This document shows positions 36,204-47,944 of a stretch of DNA of 64,000 nucleotides, piece after piece. The notes under the pieces were generated by a model. The model saw only the letters and a program-made list of their open reading frames with translations. It ran no database searches and was not told the origin of the DNA. Position 1 is the stretch's first letter; every line of letters begins with the position of its first letter. The stretch is taken from assembly GCA_022695795.1 (NCBI GenBank), contig MU404068.1, positions 186,001 through 250,000 of the forward strand. Reading direction: 5' to 3'. Made by a program: the position numbers and the translations under genes. The stretch comes from Biscogniauxia marginata (Eukaryota > Ascomycota > Sordariomycetes > Xylariales > Xylariaceae).

Positions 36204-38135
36204 CGATGCAGGATTCTACTTACCACCCGGTCCTAGACTGGAAAGTACGAAAGAGCACAAAATCATGACGGTTTCGATTGAACGGAAAGCAATTTTTTTG
36301 GTGCATGGACAGGCAAGCGGGTAGTCTGCTGCCCGCTACATAAGTTGCAATCAGGCTGGATAGATGGGATACAATACAAGGGACGGATGGGATGTACGAA
36401 TGGATGGGTGATGGGTGGGAGCATGAGCATAGCACGAACATGGCATGGCGTGCACGCCCGTATCTCCTTTGGCACCTATTAACGTTACCTATAGAGCGTA
36501 GTAGAACTCGCTCATATTGTAATATATGTGGGTTTTTTGGGGGGGAGGGGACGAAATTCCTTTGATGAGAAAGAGAAAGGTACAAGACAAAAAAAAAGAA
36601 AAGAAACGAACGGACGTTTCGAGCGGGTAGATCTAGGTAGAATCGATTGTCCCCCGCCATCCTGTCAGCAGATAGATGGCTACCTAGATACCTAACTAGG
36701 TAGGTAGTAGGTACTTGACTGTGTGTTAGGAAGAAACAAGGCCCGGTAGCTTGCTTGAACGTGGTCTAGAGGGATAGACACATGACATACATGCCCGGTT
36801 TTTAATGTTTGCGCATGCGTGCTCTTCTTTCGCGCAAGATGGGTAAGAACGAGGGGCCTCCTATATAACGATATTTCTAGGTTAGAAAGAATTTTACCAG
36901 TGAGCTACCACCCTGTCTTGCATGTGTGTATACTTGTAAGTCTCCTTTTTGACTGGCGAGGAGCTTCAACCGGGGTAGATGCGTAGCATGGGTAAGAGGG
37001 AGAGGAAAGGAAACTACGTACCTACCTAGGTAGAAGAACCCCGATGTTGGTGATCAGGATACGTATCTAGGTAAGCTGTGAAATATAACCTTAGCTAGGT
37101 CTTCTTCCCAAGTTACCTACTTACATGTATGTATTCCGTAGTCGGTGGATAAATGGGCATTGCTCCAATCTAGATACCCGCCACCACGCATTTACTTGGC
37201 TTTAATTTCTTGGGATGGCCAAGCCAATATACTATCCAATTTAAGGGGGGGCGGAATGTCGCGTTTAATGCTATTTCTCTGCAAGGTCTCATGCCTCGTC
37301 TTCTATAGGTCTGATAAACGTTAGGCATGATTTCTCGTCGATAGTTGCGCAGAATTTTAGTATATATTTTTCATTACTAATCTTGCCCTCTTCAGAGAGA
37401 AAAATTATTAGAGCGTGTAGGTATGCACGTATGTATGTAGGTAGGTACACAGGTAAAAGAACTCCTTGTGCCTCTAGTACAGCCGGCAAAGCGCATCTCG
37501 TCTCATCGCATTCATCACTTCTATTACTGTGAAGCAACGTCTTGAATGAATCAAATCAATCACCGAAACATCATCGACCCCGGGGCTCAGGGATGAGAAT
37601 AGGAATTATGTAGAGGGGGGACTCAACATCGAAAGCCCCGAAAGTGAACAAAATGCAGGAAAAAAGTCTACCCCTGTAAAAAAAAAAAAATAAAAACCTC
37701 ACCCCCAAATGCAAACCAGCTTGCAACGCTATGCAACGCAGTGGAATGGTATCGAATACGGTGAAACCCTTTTTATCAACGGATCAACAGTCGCCAAATG
37801 TCCAACGCCGTGCCACGCGGCAAATTCTATCTTGTGCTCTAGAGCAAACGTGAAACGAATAACGGGTATTGAAGAGAGATCGATGGCTAGTCGAGCCGTG
37901 TGTTGCGTGCGAATCTTCGGCCGGCGCTAACAGAGAAACGGCGAATTTCCCTACCCTATTATTCCTAAGAACTCAGGAGTCCGGTCGCGGAACGTTGCGC
38001 CGATATCTAGGTTAGAAGTCCTCGCTTCCTCGCGATCGTCGTTCCCTAGTCTAATCATACCAAGATTCTGTAACCGATACATCGTCCTGTCCTTCATCTC
38101 ACTTATCCGGCTGACAGGCCATCGTGTAGTGAAAC
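36204..38135. other. Convergent intergenic region after NMA111
   Basis: Probable 3' UTR sequence of NMA111, then gene-free DNA with TACCTAGGTA-type words near 36680-36715 and 37018-37135 and an A-rich run at 37679-37690. Minus-strand frames here are antisense to the 3' end and carry no family motif. Confidence 0.55.
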
Positions 38136-39039
38136 TTAGAAAAGTGCCGCTAGGGCACCGGCAAGCAGAAGCACTAGACCGGAAGCCGGACTATTGCTAC
38201 TCGCTGCGCCAGGGACGATGCTGGTCGAAGAAACCTCAGGCGACGCAGTGGTCTTAGGAGGTGTGTCAGTGAGTGTGATGATGCCGGTTGGGCTTGTACT
38301 AGTAACGGGGCTGGTTATAGCACTAGGGATTGATACGCTGGTAGAGCTGTCCGTGGTCCGGGTGCTCGTAGCGTTGACAGTTGAAGAAGTTGGAATGAAA
38401 CTCTGGACCGTTATGGAAGTATAAGTTGAGCAATTCGCGGTGGTCTGAGTCGAGCTAGACACAACGATTGTGCTCACAGAGGCACTTACAGAAGAAGCAC
38501 TACTTGTGGTAGTGATAGCCGGGCTCAGCGCCGTATTTGAAGACGGCGCTGAGGTAGAAGATGTAGCAGTCTCCGAAACCAAGGTGCCTGGTAGGCCGTA
38601 CTTCTTTGCGCATTCCTGTAGACTCATACTATCAGGGCAGCACCACGTCGCGCCATCTTGGTCAGCCGAGCAAAAGTAGCCCTCGTCACAGCTGTCTACA
38701 CAGACGTCAGATTTGGTCAGTAACTGGGGGCGCGTGGCAAGCCTCACCTCCAGTGTTTCCGGGGCAGCACGTCTGTTTGGCGGAAGCATCATAGCAATGT
38801 ACGAGGTTGTCCTTGGAAGCGCATTGCTTAAAGCCTTTCCCACATGCCTCAGCGCAAGTCGAGCCCGAACCGCAGATTTCCTGCTCGGGCGCATATCCAT
38901 CTTGGCGGCGGGTGAGGCCGAAGAGACTCCTGGTCGACATTCTAGCAAATTCGGGCTGGTAAGGTTCGCGCATAGGATCGGCAGCAGCATGGCCAGCGAT
39001 GGCCAGCACGGCGAGGGTCGTCACAGCGTGAGACAACAT
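38136..39039 (-). CDS. Secreted cysteine-rich protein, probably GPI-anchored
   Basis: Probable cell-surface protein. Exons on the minus strand are 39039-38748 and 38695-38136, separated by a 52-nt intron (GTGAGG donor, TGTAG acceptor), giving 283 residues. A clear signal peptide (MLSHAVTTLAVLAIAGHAAA) is followed by a cysteine-rich module at about residues 55-130. It contains CGSGSTCAEACGKGFKQC, an HCYDASAKQTCCPG motif and CDEGYFC, with a further CC pair. Then comes a long Ser/Thr-rich stretch typical of O-glycosylated wall proteins. The C-terminus is SNSPASG followed by a hydrophobic tail ending ALAALF, as expected for a GPI signal. The cysteine module resembles those of fungal wall or Ser-Thr-rich GPI proteins, but I cannot name the family. 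The function is probably at the wall or surface. Confidence 0.82.
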
Positions 39040-40814
39040 GTCGGGATATACAGTTCGGCGTGAGAGACTTGTGGGTGTTCTAGGGGATCGACGCTTAGGA
39101 GGAGCAGCGGTGGTGCCGAGAACAATATGTATGAAGTAAATGAGTGAAATGCTCGTCAGAGCTATAAACGAATGGATGTCAATTAATTTGCCTGCGCGCT
39201 GCTGCGCCGTCGAGATGAACGAACGATGTCAGAAAAAAAAATTAAAAGGAAGAAGTGTAAAGATGAGTACTAGGAGGGGAAAAGATGGAGGTGCCAGGTT
39301 AGATATAATAAGTATGTGTTGGTGTGAAAGGGTGGTGGTGTGGGTAAACCGGGCCAGTCTCAAGGGTGAGCGAACAAGAAAATGGTCAAACACTTCTAAT
39401 TTCAACCCCAGAGCCGCCTGACCATTCAATGGAAGGCGCCCTGCCTTCTACCCATGCAACCTAGACTTCCTATTGCGAAACAAAAGAAAGCCTGAGCTGG
39501 CCCTTTCCGTGCCGTCCATCACGTTGCAAGGTAGTAACTTCCAATACTAAATAGGTAGATTGAAAGCATACCTAGCTAGATATAGTAATGATGACATATC
39601 CACCTTGCTCCCGGTGGATCGGTACCTAGAAACTGTACGAAGCATGACTACCAACGGTCACACAGCGCATTACCTACTGGCAGTATGCGTCATACCATAG
39701 GATTGATAGCGATGATGACTCGGGTACCGTTGAGGACGTCGTCTGGTCTGCGTGGCTTTGACCGACTTACACCAGCGCGATGCAGCGCGCTTGTGGGCGG
39801 TTACACTACCTAACGGTAAACGACCAACCAATCCATCTTGCATCTTTGGTTGGGAGACAAAGAAATAGGTCGACGACCACCAGTCAATGCACAGCAGATA
39901 AAGATGCCAAGCCGTCACATCGAATATCGAGTGGTGACTGTTGCTATTCTAAGGTGAATGAAGATGGAGAAAAGAGACAGAGAATAAAGAAGTCGGCATC
40001 AATTGCGGTAAGAAGAGCCAGCGGGACGGCGCTAAATGCATACTAATCGACATAAGGCAGAGATCGACAGGAACAGATCAGAAAACCAATCTTCTTATTG
40101 GCCCGTCATATCTCCGACCCCTGCGCTTGAGCGTTTCATCATCCATCAAGGATGGAACTCACGATTCCAGCCCCACCCATCGTCGGCTGTTCCTCCCCTG
40201 CTCAGATCCCACGAGATCCTTTCTTCACCTACGGAATAGTACCTATTTGCCTATACGGAGTTAGCGTACGCGCCGCCATGTGTCTGAATAGTCTCATTCA
40301 TTCCTTCCACCAAAATAGGTATAAGCCTGTCGCTTAATGACCGTGTGTCTGGACAAGCTGACCGTACAGGCTAAAATCCCGCGTCACCACACAATAGGTA
40401 ATCACAATAATCTTGCACCGTTCCATTACGCCAAGGACTCCCAACCCGCACAGACATTTGCGAGACCGTTTGTCGTACATCGAGCACTCTATCATACATA
40501 TCTTGCACAGACTTGTTTATGAACTTCGGGGATGTGAACTACCCCTCCTCCGTCCTTCGCTCTGCAGGGCTACGTTGACAATAGCTCGTTCCTTAGGGGT
40601 AATCAAAGAAACGAATGAGGTTATGCACAATACAGCCTAACCTAGGAAGCCCATCAAGGTCGTCGTAATTATGTACCTAACAACCACTTCTCTATCCATT
40701 CCTCCTACCTAGGTAGGTTAACTATATCATACGTCTTAGTATGGTATAGCCCAAATGATACCCCTAGTGGTAGCACTTACACAGCATCTATTCCACCAGA
40801 GTTTCGACGGACTT

Positions 40815-40843
40815 CGGCTATCACGGCTACTACGTGATAGCCG
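40815..40843. repeat. Perfect 11-bp inverted repeat (hairpin)
   Basis: CGGCTATCACG and CGTGATAGCCG are exact reverse complements separated by the 7-base loop GCTACTA. No T-run follows. It lies mid-way between two divergently transcribed surface-protein genes. It could be a protein-binding palindrome, a structured RNA element or chance. Confidence 0.75.
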
Positions 40844-41906
40844 GCCTGTCATCAAAAGCTACTAGTTGAGATTGTAAGCACGTGTTGGTCTGTGAGGGCC
40901 CGGCGGAGACTCGTTCTTCCCATCCCCTTACTATCAATGTTCTGGATTACTTTCCTAGAACATTCAAGTTGGCCTACTTCTAATCCTCAAGATTAGTGAA
41001 ATGTAGTGCAATATCGTGTATCATAGTTGAGAGGTAAGTTATAGTCAGGCATTCAACCATCATAATTGAAGGAACTAACACAGGGAAAGAAGAATACAGT
41101 GCGAAGGCGAGGCTAAGAGAAAGCCCTCAGTCCATTATTAATACCTGAATGAACACTCATACTAGGGCTTAACGGGGTCGCTCTCCGTTTCAACGGGGCT
41201 TGCCTCAACAACCTGACAACGAAACACATCACGATTAAAAAAAAAAGGTTATTTTTACGATGAGAAACTGGAACCGGTCGGTTGTAAGGAATCCAACGAC
41301 CCCGTCAAGTTTAGCAATACTTTGGAGATGACTTTTAACTTCGCTGACAATTTGGGCCCTAGTTGCTCCGGCTCAAATGGACGACTAGTCCCAGAATCGT
41401 TCTCTTATAAGCTCGCTCACCACATACTACACTGTTCCATTACGTCTGACAAACGAGATAAGGTTCACGGGTCTGCTAGTAGCATCTTGCCTAGACAATC
41501 TTCTTCCCACATGATTATCATCTAGTCCCTTCTATACTAGCTCTATACGAGCAGTCTATGACCTCTCCGCTCATCGTAACCTATTGCCATCCAGCCTATC
41601 GACTTTGATGTTGTCATAGAAATAGTTATCAGGAGGGCGCTTTTTTTCCGCCACACGGCACCAAAATCTCACTCTTCAAGTTGAATATGTCCTAAAGCGA
41701 GAGTACATCCAATAGCTATACGGGTTCCATTCTTTCTAGCCAAGAATTGAGTTTGGACTATCAAGACTTGAGATAACGAAGGGTCATGAGCCGAGGTGAG
41801 AAGATAATGACTAGTAGGTACATACCCGATCTTTAGGTCGCGATGGAAGGAGGAGACATGCCTAAACCTAATAAGCGGACGTTACGATATCATAGAACTC
41901 GGCAAT

Positions 41907-41913
41907 TATAAAA
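41907..41913 (+). promoter_or_regulatory. TATA box of the HsbA-like gene
   Basis: TATAAAA lies 166 bases before the ATG at 42079. It is followed by a CT-rich stretch (41949-41961 and beyond), a layout common in fungal core promoters. Transcription start is inferred, not seen. Confidence 0.5.
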
Positions 41914-42078
41914 TCGTGTAGATATCCGCTCAGGCCAGAGCCAGAACTCTCTCTCTCTTGTATCTATATTCTCAACTCCTACGTTCGTTTTATACCCCCT
42001 AAAACCGTAACTCTCACTTAACCCCCTTTATCTATCACTCACTCTCTAAAAATATTTTTTTACCCCCCCCCCTCAACC

Positions 42079-43116
42079 ATGAAGGTCATAAGCGCCTCAG
42101 TCCTCGCCCTCACCCTCACCCTCACCCTCGGAGCCACCGCATCGCCGCAAACCAGTGACATCGGCGTCACGGACCTCCTGAACTCGGTGCTGGCGGGCCT
42201 GCAGGGGCTCGACAAACAGGTGGTCGCGTACAAGGGGGGCCCGCCGCTGGCGCTCTACGACGCGGCCGTCAGGCTGTACAAGACGCTGCAGGAGGGCACG
42301 GCGACGGCGGAGGCGCTCAAGCCCATCGCGCCCGAGGAGGCGGAGGCGATCGGCCCGCTGGCCCGGCAGGTCAGCAGGACCGGCGATTCCTTCCTGTACG
42401 ACCTGGGCTCCGCCCGGCCGGCGTTCGAGGGCGCCGGTATTTGCGATTATCTGTACGAGTACACCGTACATCTCGGTGAGTTCTCTCTTTTCTGTTCTTT
42501 CTCTTTTCCCACTTTTTTTTTTCAGTGTGGTCTTGGCTAGGAGAGAAAAGGGGAAGGGTGTGGGAAATCGGGGAGTCTTGTCACTTTATCCCGTAACCCC
42601 CCCTTCCGATATGTATACCTGTACATTCGTATCAAGAACTTCAAGCCAACTCGCGCGTACAGTTATGATTTCCAAAAAGAGAGTTAGAGGCAGATCGCTA
42701 ATACGAACCTCCTTCTCCCCCCTTTAGACTCGTTGACCAACAACTTCTTCGCCGCCGTCGGGCAGAAGTTCCCCACGGAGCTGCAGCCCAAGGCACAGAG
42801 CGAAATCGCCGGGACCAACGGCCTCTTCGAGGCGGCCGAGGCGGCGCTCGCCCCGGACGTCTGCGTCAACAAGATCGCGGCGCCCTCTCACGACGAGGGC
42901 GACGCGCCCCCCTCCCCCGCGACCTCGGCCGTCTGGTACACCACCGCCAACCCCAGCCCCGGCTCGACCGGCGCCCCGGGCGGCGGGAACAACAACGGAT
43001 CATCCCATCCCAAGCTCCCGCCCGCGCCAATCCAGGCCGGCGGCGCCGCACGCTTGTGCGGCTTCGTGAGCAAGCTGGGCGCGGCGGCCGCTTTTGCCAT
43101 TGCTCTGGTCCTATAA
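42079..43116 (+). CDS. HsbA-like (hydrophobic surface-binding protein A type) secreted protein, probably GPI-anchored
   Basis: Cell-surface protein. Exons are 42079-42475 and 42728-43116 with a 252-nt intron (GTGAGT donor, TTTAG acceptor), giving 261 residues. The signal peptide MKVISASVLALTLTLTLGA is coded partly by a CTCACC repeat. A helical domain of about 160 residues follows (DLLNSVLAGLQGLDKQV, LYDAAVRLYKTLQEGTATAE, then IAGTNGLFEAAEAAL), the heptad-like pattern of the HsbA/antigenic-wall-protein family. After residue about 185 comes a Pro/Gly/Ser-rich linker (GAPGGGNNNGSSH), then a hydrophobic tail ending AAAAFAIALVL, consistent with a GPI signal. HsbA proteins in Aspergillus bind hydrophobic surfaces and recruit cutinase-type enzymes; this role here is inferred. 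Codon usage is strongly GC-rich at third positions, unlike the flanking DNA, suggesting high expression. Confidence 0.83.
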
Positions 43117-46100
43117 TAAAGTTTTCATCAGAGCTGCCTAATAAATATTGAGAGGAGGAAAACCTTGGCAGAGAAGATAAGGGGGGAGGGGGAGTGGATA
43201 AAGTGTGGAATTAGTTAAAAATAGTGACCTTGGAAGGAGAAAAAGAGAAGAGGAATAGGAACTATACGAAGGAAGATTTTACGATTAGAAATGACTTTTA
43301 TTATTTTATAATAATAATGTGCTACCTAGTTTTCTCTCCGCCAATTATTGGCCATCTCCATTTGTATCTGTCCTTCGTCTTCTCTTTATTCTGTTCGTCT
43401 TATTCCATTTTCCTGAATTAGGGCTTCGGCTTTAGGTCGTGATGGATTAAACGGGAACAGGAACCACGTGGCAAAGGCCTTGCATGTAAGGTAACGATGT
43501 CTTGAATTAACATGACGTATCTATTAACCTAAATCTAAGTGCAATTCATGACAGGACATTGAAAGTTCAATATCGTGGCATGAAATTGACATATCTGCAA
43601 CGTAAATGTCCTAGCATCCCCCCTAACCCCCGCAGAGGTAGTAAACAAGTACATATCGAGTTATTAATATCCACAACATACATGTAGGCAATGATTATAT
43701 AGCCCCCAGAGACATAAAGCGGCTTTATCCAGGCACAGATATGGTATGTCGCGCTGGCAATGGCATGATAGCCTCGGTTTGAGGAACGTTTACAGGTGAG
43801 GAAATTCTAAGCTCCTTCACATACATACCAAGACTCCATTAATGAAGAGAGTCAAGAAAAGAAACAAGTACTGATCCTAAATTGCCAAAAGAGTACCTGG
43901 ACGTCACGCCCTTCGCCCGCCTTATGTGTAGGCTCTTACTCAGCGTCATGGGGCGGGCTAGGATGAGTAAGCCAACCATTGGCCAGGGGGTTTACCAGCT
44001 CCTCGGTATAAAGGATTTGTCTAGCCAAGTCGTCGGATGTAGGTTCGACCAGGGATGGCTTGGGAACGTCAGAATAGGGCTTTCGGTGTATCGTCATGCG
44101 AGCGGGAGGCCCCTTCACATTGACTAGGATAACCTGGTCTATCCCATAGTGCCGGAAACCTAAACATGCGTTTAGCAGGCTTAAATGCCGGAACGTAAAT
44201 CACCCACATATGCATGTGCATTATATGGGGTGCGTGTGTGTGTGTAAACAGAGCCGCACCTTATGCGGGGACTTCACATGTTCGTTGGGCTGATGTCGGT
44301 TATGTTAGAATATACTATATCCACCTATATATTCTTCACTTGCTAAATGCGAATGGGATGACCAAATGGAATATTGCAAGTCATAAATATATCACGCATG
44401 TACTGCATTATCCAGACAGTTAGAGAGGGTTTTTGAGTTTTTTTTTTTTTCTTATTTACCTCATAAAACCAGAGTACTATTCTTATCGATGAATATCTAC
44501 TATTCGCCCTTCTTAATAGGTTAGCGATACACTACACTACTATAGCCGGACACTATAAGAATAAGATAACAAAGATAAATTAGAGGTTGTCTGCAAAAAT
44601 CTTTCATAGGTATCCATAGAGACTGCAGTCCCCTCTGGGTGTTCTTGTCTCAAGAGCATTGAATAGGGGTAAGGGCATCACTCTGATTTAAGCTAGCACA
44701 TTGGAAAAGACTAGAAAGATCTAGAAAGGGCTGTACATAGCCTGCTTTCAGCAGAAGCCGTCTAATGGTGAGATCTGAAAGGTAAAACTAGAAAGCTCCC
44801 AGATCATAACGGAAATTAGCTTTCCGCCTGCTGGAGAGCGGCTAGCCACTATGGCGGTGGCACTTGTCTTGGCTTGAAAAGGTCGCACCGAAACCGGGCA
44901 ATATAGAGTCGTGGGATACACCCACAGCCATGAAAATGAGTCATAGGTCAGGACGTATATAGTTGAGGATGCGCTGGGTAGTTGGTTGCCAGGCATAGCC
45001 CGTAGGCTTTTAAAACAGACAGCGAAGGTGGCATGACCATCCGAGGGCGAGTGCCACTTAGACGATTGCCTCGTCTTGCCGCGGCAAACTAGTCACTAGA
45101 TAATGAGTTATTTTGTCTAGTTATTGATGAGTGTCAACATAAGACATGTAGATCGGATGTAACTGGGAAGAGAGTTAGGCTATCAACCAATGGCTATACT
45201 AGCTCCCGATGACGTATATTTGCTGTCAGGAATATCGTCGTGGCCTTTTGCCTATAGCAGCTTCAATTTTCGGGAGTCCAAACCATCCCGGAAGACCTAT
45301 GTGGGAGATAGCCGGTATATAGAACGTGTAAGTAGTCGTGGCAGCATATCCCCTAACACCGTTTTTCGGAGCATGCGGGCTTATTCCTGCATCGACGCTG
45401 TCCCTATAGCCGCGCTAGGCATAGTAATGGCCTAGTAGTTCTCGTTAGATGTGATGTGCAGGGCCAGATCGGAATAAGCTTACTTATGCCGCAAGGGTCC
45501 ACGAGGAGCCCGGTGACTAAAGCGCACGCAAAAGCCATTCAAATATCGATGTAGTTGCAATCTCCGAATCTCCGTGAATTGGCTACCAATGAGTGTTTGA
45601 GCATTCCTGATACAGCTTGAAAACGGGGTTATGAGCGTATATATTATGCTGGTGAGCTGCAATTGAGGCGACGAGGTTCGAGTTAATACGGGCTGCAAAA
45701 CCTCCTATTTTTGACTGCGGCGAATAAAAAAGTGATGACTAGGAGTAGCAATTAACGTGGAAGAATATGGAACATGTCGAAATCGGCAGTGACATCATCC
45801 AGGGGCATTTGTAATGACCTTCGCGTTTATCATGCTGGGCGAGGCCTATTCGGCAGGCTAGTATGTATTCGACCGCCTGAGTCAACCGCACTAACGTAGG
45901 GTTACATGGACGCTGTACCGTGAGGCCGTGCATATCTACATACAAGCCTAGGTAGACGAGTGGGGGATGCTATTCTCAGGGGCTCTGTCGCATCGCGAGC
46001 GTCGCGAGCACCAAGCAAGACCACTAGGTCAGATCCCGAGAATTCGCAGAACCGCCCATGTACAGAGAGGCCGACACTGATGAGTTGTCAGGGTTTAGGA

Positions 46101-47944
46101 ACCTGGTATCATCTCCGGCGAATGCGTACCAAGAGATGCATTAAAGGTCGTATGCAGCAGTAGCTTGAGCGTGACCTCTCCTGCACGTCCGAGTCAACTC
46201 AATCCCGACAAAAAATGGGGTTCCATTCGGCACGCGGTAGCGGGATCGACAAGGTGCTAAATATGAAAAGTATCGTAATGCACGTGGGTAGAAATGGGGA
46301 TCGAGAAGTGTGAGAAGAGGGAGGTATGGTTTCAGGTCACCGACTATTCGACCAAAAAACAACCTCGAGTATTACCAACATTAAGGTACCTCTCAACTTA
46401 CATGTAGCCAATACCCAATACCCAATACCTAATACCTAATACCTACCTAATCACCAACTCCATTAGGTAAGTTACTCGATCGGGAAACTCGACGTAGGTA
46501 CGACCGGTTACGACCACGGCGTTATTAACTTTTAGAGCACGTAACAAGGGGCCACTGTAATCTTAGGTACCTACCTAGGTATTGTACCTTAGGTAATCAC
46601 TGGTGACGCTTATCAATTAGGTAGGTACCTTAGGTGTCGATCAGCCTAGAACCTGTCCGATCAATCTAGTAATGTTAAGTACCGTGCTGCAAAATTAGTC
46701 TTTTTCCCCTCTACATGTAGTTATGTGATGCCCTAGAATAATACTCGCCTCCTTCGGAATTGACAGAAAGTTGCCTATGCTGCCTAACTAGATGGCAAAC
46801 AGGTAGTCTGACGACATGAGTTTCAACCAATGGAATTACGTGGACGGGTTATTAATATATAATAAGAGGGAGACATGACACGGTGCCTACCTGGCTATAC
46901 CACCTAGATACCTACCTAGGCATGCAACCCGGCGCCTTGGGTATTTGCGCTAGGTATTTCCAATGTCACCCTTTCCGTAGAGGTACGAGGTTGCTCGGGG
47001 CCCCGGAGAAAGCCGACTGGGTCCAGTATTACCCGCGCCGAAGTTGCCTATGGAGATTGGAAGCCTCGGTGGCTCAAGAAACACCTACACTAACCTGCCC
47101 CAAGTCCATACACCTCCCGTCCATCCCGGAGAACATCCCGACTTCAGCCTTACCTGGCCTCCAGCTGAGCAGGGCTATGCTCTCAGGAACCGAGTCTAGT
47201 CGTAACCACTATGGGTCCTCCCAATTTATCATACGACCCTGCATGCGTATGCTCGACCTACTTTATAGGAAGCCAGCTCTATTCATCGAATGGGGACCCT
47301 TTATACACTCAAGAGTCAGCAGTGGCAATGACACCACGAGGTCATGAGCCAGTCATTTTCGTAGTGCCCTAGGCACACACATCTATGGTCTATTATTTCA
47401 ACACCAACTTTACCAAACTAGCCACTAGCTAAACCCCATCTTACACAATCAACAGTTTACAAGTATCCTACTTGCGCACGCTTGCCCCAGCACCGTAATC
47501 GCAGTGCCGCCTGATACTCAACCCTCTACATCAGCAAGAACTGCATGTGGCTAGGATTAGCGATCAGCTACCTGACATCATTGGCCCGGCTTTAGCCCAC
47601 AAGTCGGGGGGAAAAAAGCTCCCTGCTTCTAAATACTCCTTGAGCTCGAACGTAGCATTGTGCCACCGTGTTTCTCAGCTTGTCAAGACCGATAACCAAT
47701 CGTTGCAGTCCTGTCCCTAACGAGGCCCGTCCTCATAAGGCGCACTAAGCTTCTCAGATCAACTCCCGGGGCCCAGGGGCACATCGTCCTCGTTATCACG
47801 GGATTTGCCAGCCCACATTTGCATTAATGCATTGGAATACCGCGCTTTACTCCTGTCACTGCCGACCCTACATCCCTAGACGTCTATTGTTTAGACGTTA
47901 GAGAAGAACTCCGTCTGTGTCAGCCAGCTTCCACAACCTGAATT
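43117..47944. other. Gene-free stretch
   Basis: After the HsbA-like 3' end I see no gene. Open frames at 43882-44127, 44748-44996, 45190-45435 and 46883-47347 carry no family motif, and the last begins at GTG, not ATG. Repeats include an AATACC-type tandem at 46409-46445 and dense ACCTAGGTA/TAGGTACC words at 46560-46632. Confidence 0.5.
46409..46445. repeat. AATACCC/AATACCT short tandem repeat
   Basis: About five to six units of a 7-bp AATACCY motif next to TAGGTA-type words, in intergenic DNA. Confidence 0.8.

Larger units (their letters stand above)
39040..42078. other. Divergent intergenic region between two surface-protein genes
   Basis: Shared upstream region of the cysteine-rich GPI-type gene and the HsbA-like gene. 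It contains an 11-bp perfect hairpin at 40815-40843 and a TATA-like box at 41907-41913. No coding region is supportable. Confidence 0.55.

Noticed and set aside
36220..36660. 146-codon minus-strand frame after NMA111
   Set aside because: Lies antisense to the probable NMA111 3' UTR, is rich in low-complexity Ser/Phe stretches and has no family character.
43882..44127. TTCGACC-containing segment considered as a tRNA
   Set aside because: The sequence around GTAGGTTCGACCAGGG cannot form a T-stem, and no acceptor pairing was found.
44748..44996. 82-codon minus-strand frame with hydrophobic content
   Set aside because: Considered as a transposon or incompatibility-gene remnant, but no motif could be identified.
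46883..47347. 154-codon plus-strand frame
   Set aside because: Begins at GTG, shows no recognisable motif or splice context, and sits in TAGGTA-rich intergenic sequence.
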